DNA of 33,376 bases from Desulfamplus sp. (GTDB lineage: Bacteria; Desulfobacterota; Desulfobacteria; Desulfobacterales; Desulfobacteraceae). How positions within the stretch are numbered: position 1 is the stretch's first letter; each line of letters starts with the position of its first letter. Positions 33,346-33,376 of this stretch are shown here, piece after piece. A program made the position numbers and the translations under genes. The notes under the pieces were generated by a model, which was not told where the DNA came from, did not search any database, and worked only from the letters and a program-made list of their open reading frames with translations. The stretch covers positions 1 to 33,376 of the forward strand of contig JADFZJ010000040.1 of the NCBI GenBank assembly GCA_015232555.1, given 5' to 3'.

Positions 33346-33376
33346 ATGTGTTGCCCTTTCCATCCTGTAATCTTGA
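33346..33376 (+). CDS. Start of a probable transposase gene, cut by the window edge
   Basis: The frame MCCPFHPVIL opens with a strong AAGGAGG site at ideal spacing and runs off the end. Only 10 codons are visible, so the identity rests on context: it sits inside what looks like an IS end. No family can be assigned. Confidence 0.45.
   Translation, partial: MCCPFHPVIL

Larger units (their letters stand above)
33251..33376 (+). mobile_element. Probable left end of an insertion sequence
   Basis: After the terD leader the sequence changes to CAGTAGTGTCCGGTTAGG, then a perfect 26-bp inverted repeat, then the start of a reading frame at 33346. The short non-coding end, the hairpin over the ribosome binding site and the ORF within 100 bp are typical of IS5/IS4-like elements. 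The right end lies outside the window, so the element's identity is not established. Confidence 0.5.

Overview
The window is a 33.4 kb stretch of an AT-rich bacterial chromosome. The gene content suggests an anaerobic Desulfobacterota member, probably close to Desulfobacterales. The grounds are a small selenoprotein with two CxxC motifs, a short ArgA-type acetyltransferase with a cysteine tail, a thiolase with a long N-terminal insertion, Mpl, and a CheA-REC chemosensory cluster. This is inferred from family content; no ribosomal RNA is present to confirm it. Most genes are ordinary chromosomal housekeeping genes, and both edges carry mobile-element sequence.

Left edge (1-1037): the decayed remnant of a DDE (IS4-type) transposase on the minus strand, a cluster of 23-24 bp direct repeats that look like transposase binding sites, and a complete tRNA-Lys(CUU) unit with promoter and terminator. 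Plus-strand block 1 (1038-7909): hemL, mpl, a two-helix membrane protein, a hemerythrin-like protein that has lost two iron ligands, der, a thiolase and a 51-residue membrane protein. Block 2 (8110-12996): gyrA with a long acidic tail, radC, a four-cysteine protein and pgk; the first three overlap one another.

Minus-strand block (13121-25221): an ArgA-like acetyltransferase; a HEAT-repeat/receiver protein; cheR, cheB, cheW and a large cheA (two CheW-like domains plus a receiver); a U32 family protein; tRNA-Arg(CCU); and an MltD-type lytic transglycosylase. The che cluster is transcribed cheA-cheW-cheB-cheR-HEAT/REC. No flagellar genes, methyl-accepting receptors or single-domain CheY are seen in the window, so the output may run through the two fused receiver domains.

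Right part (25882-33179): a TauE/SafE permease; a minus-strand selenoprotein gene that standard gene callers would truncate at its in-frame TGA; argJ, an RluB-type pseudouridine synthase and glmM on the plus strand; then, on the minus strand, two tandem terD genes followed by a secreted cyclophilin whose start codon overlaps the stop of the second terD. At the right edge another insertion sequence seems to begin. Its first start codon lies just after a perfect 26-bp hairpin that holds the ribosome binding site.

The strongest discovery is the selenoprotein at 26857-27045. Its TGA is followed by a hairpin with a GGUC loop that closely resembles the E. coli fdhF SECIS element.
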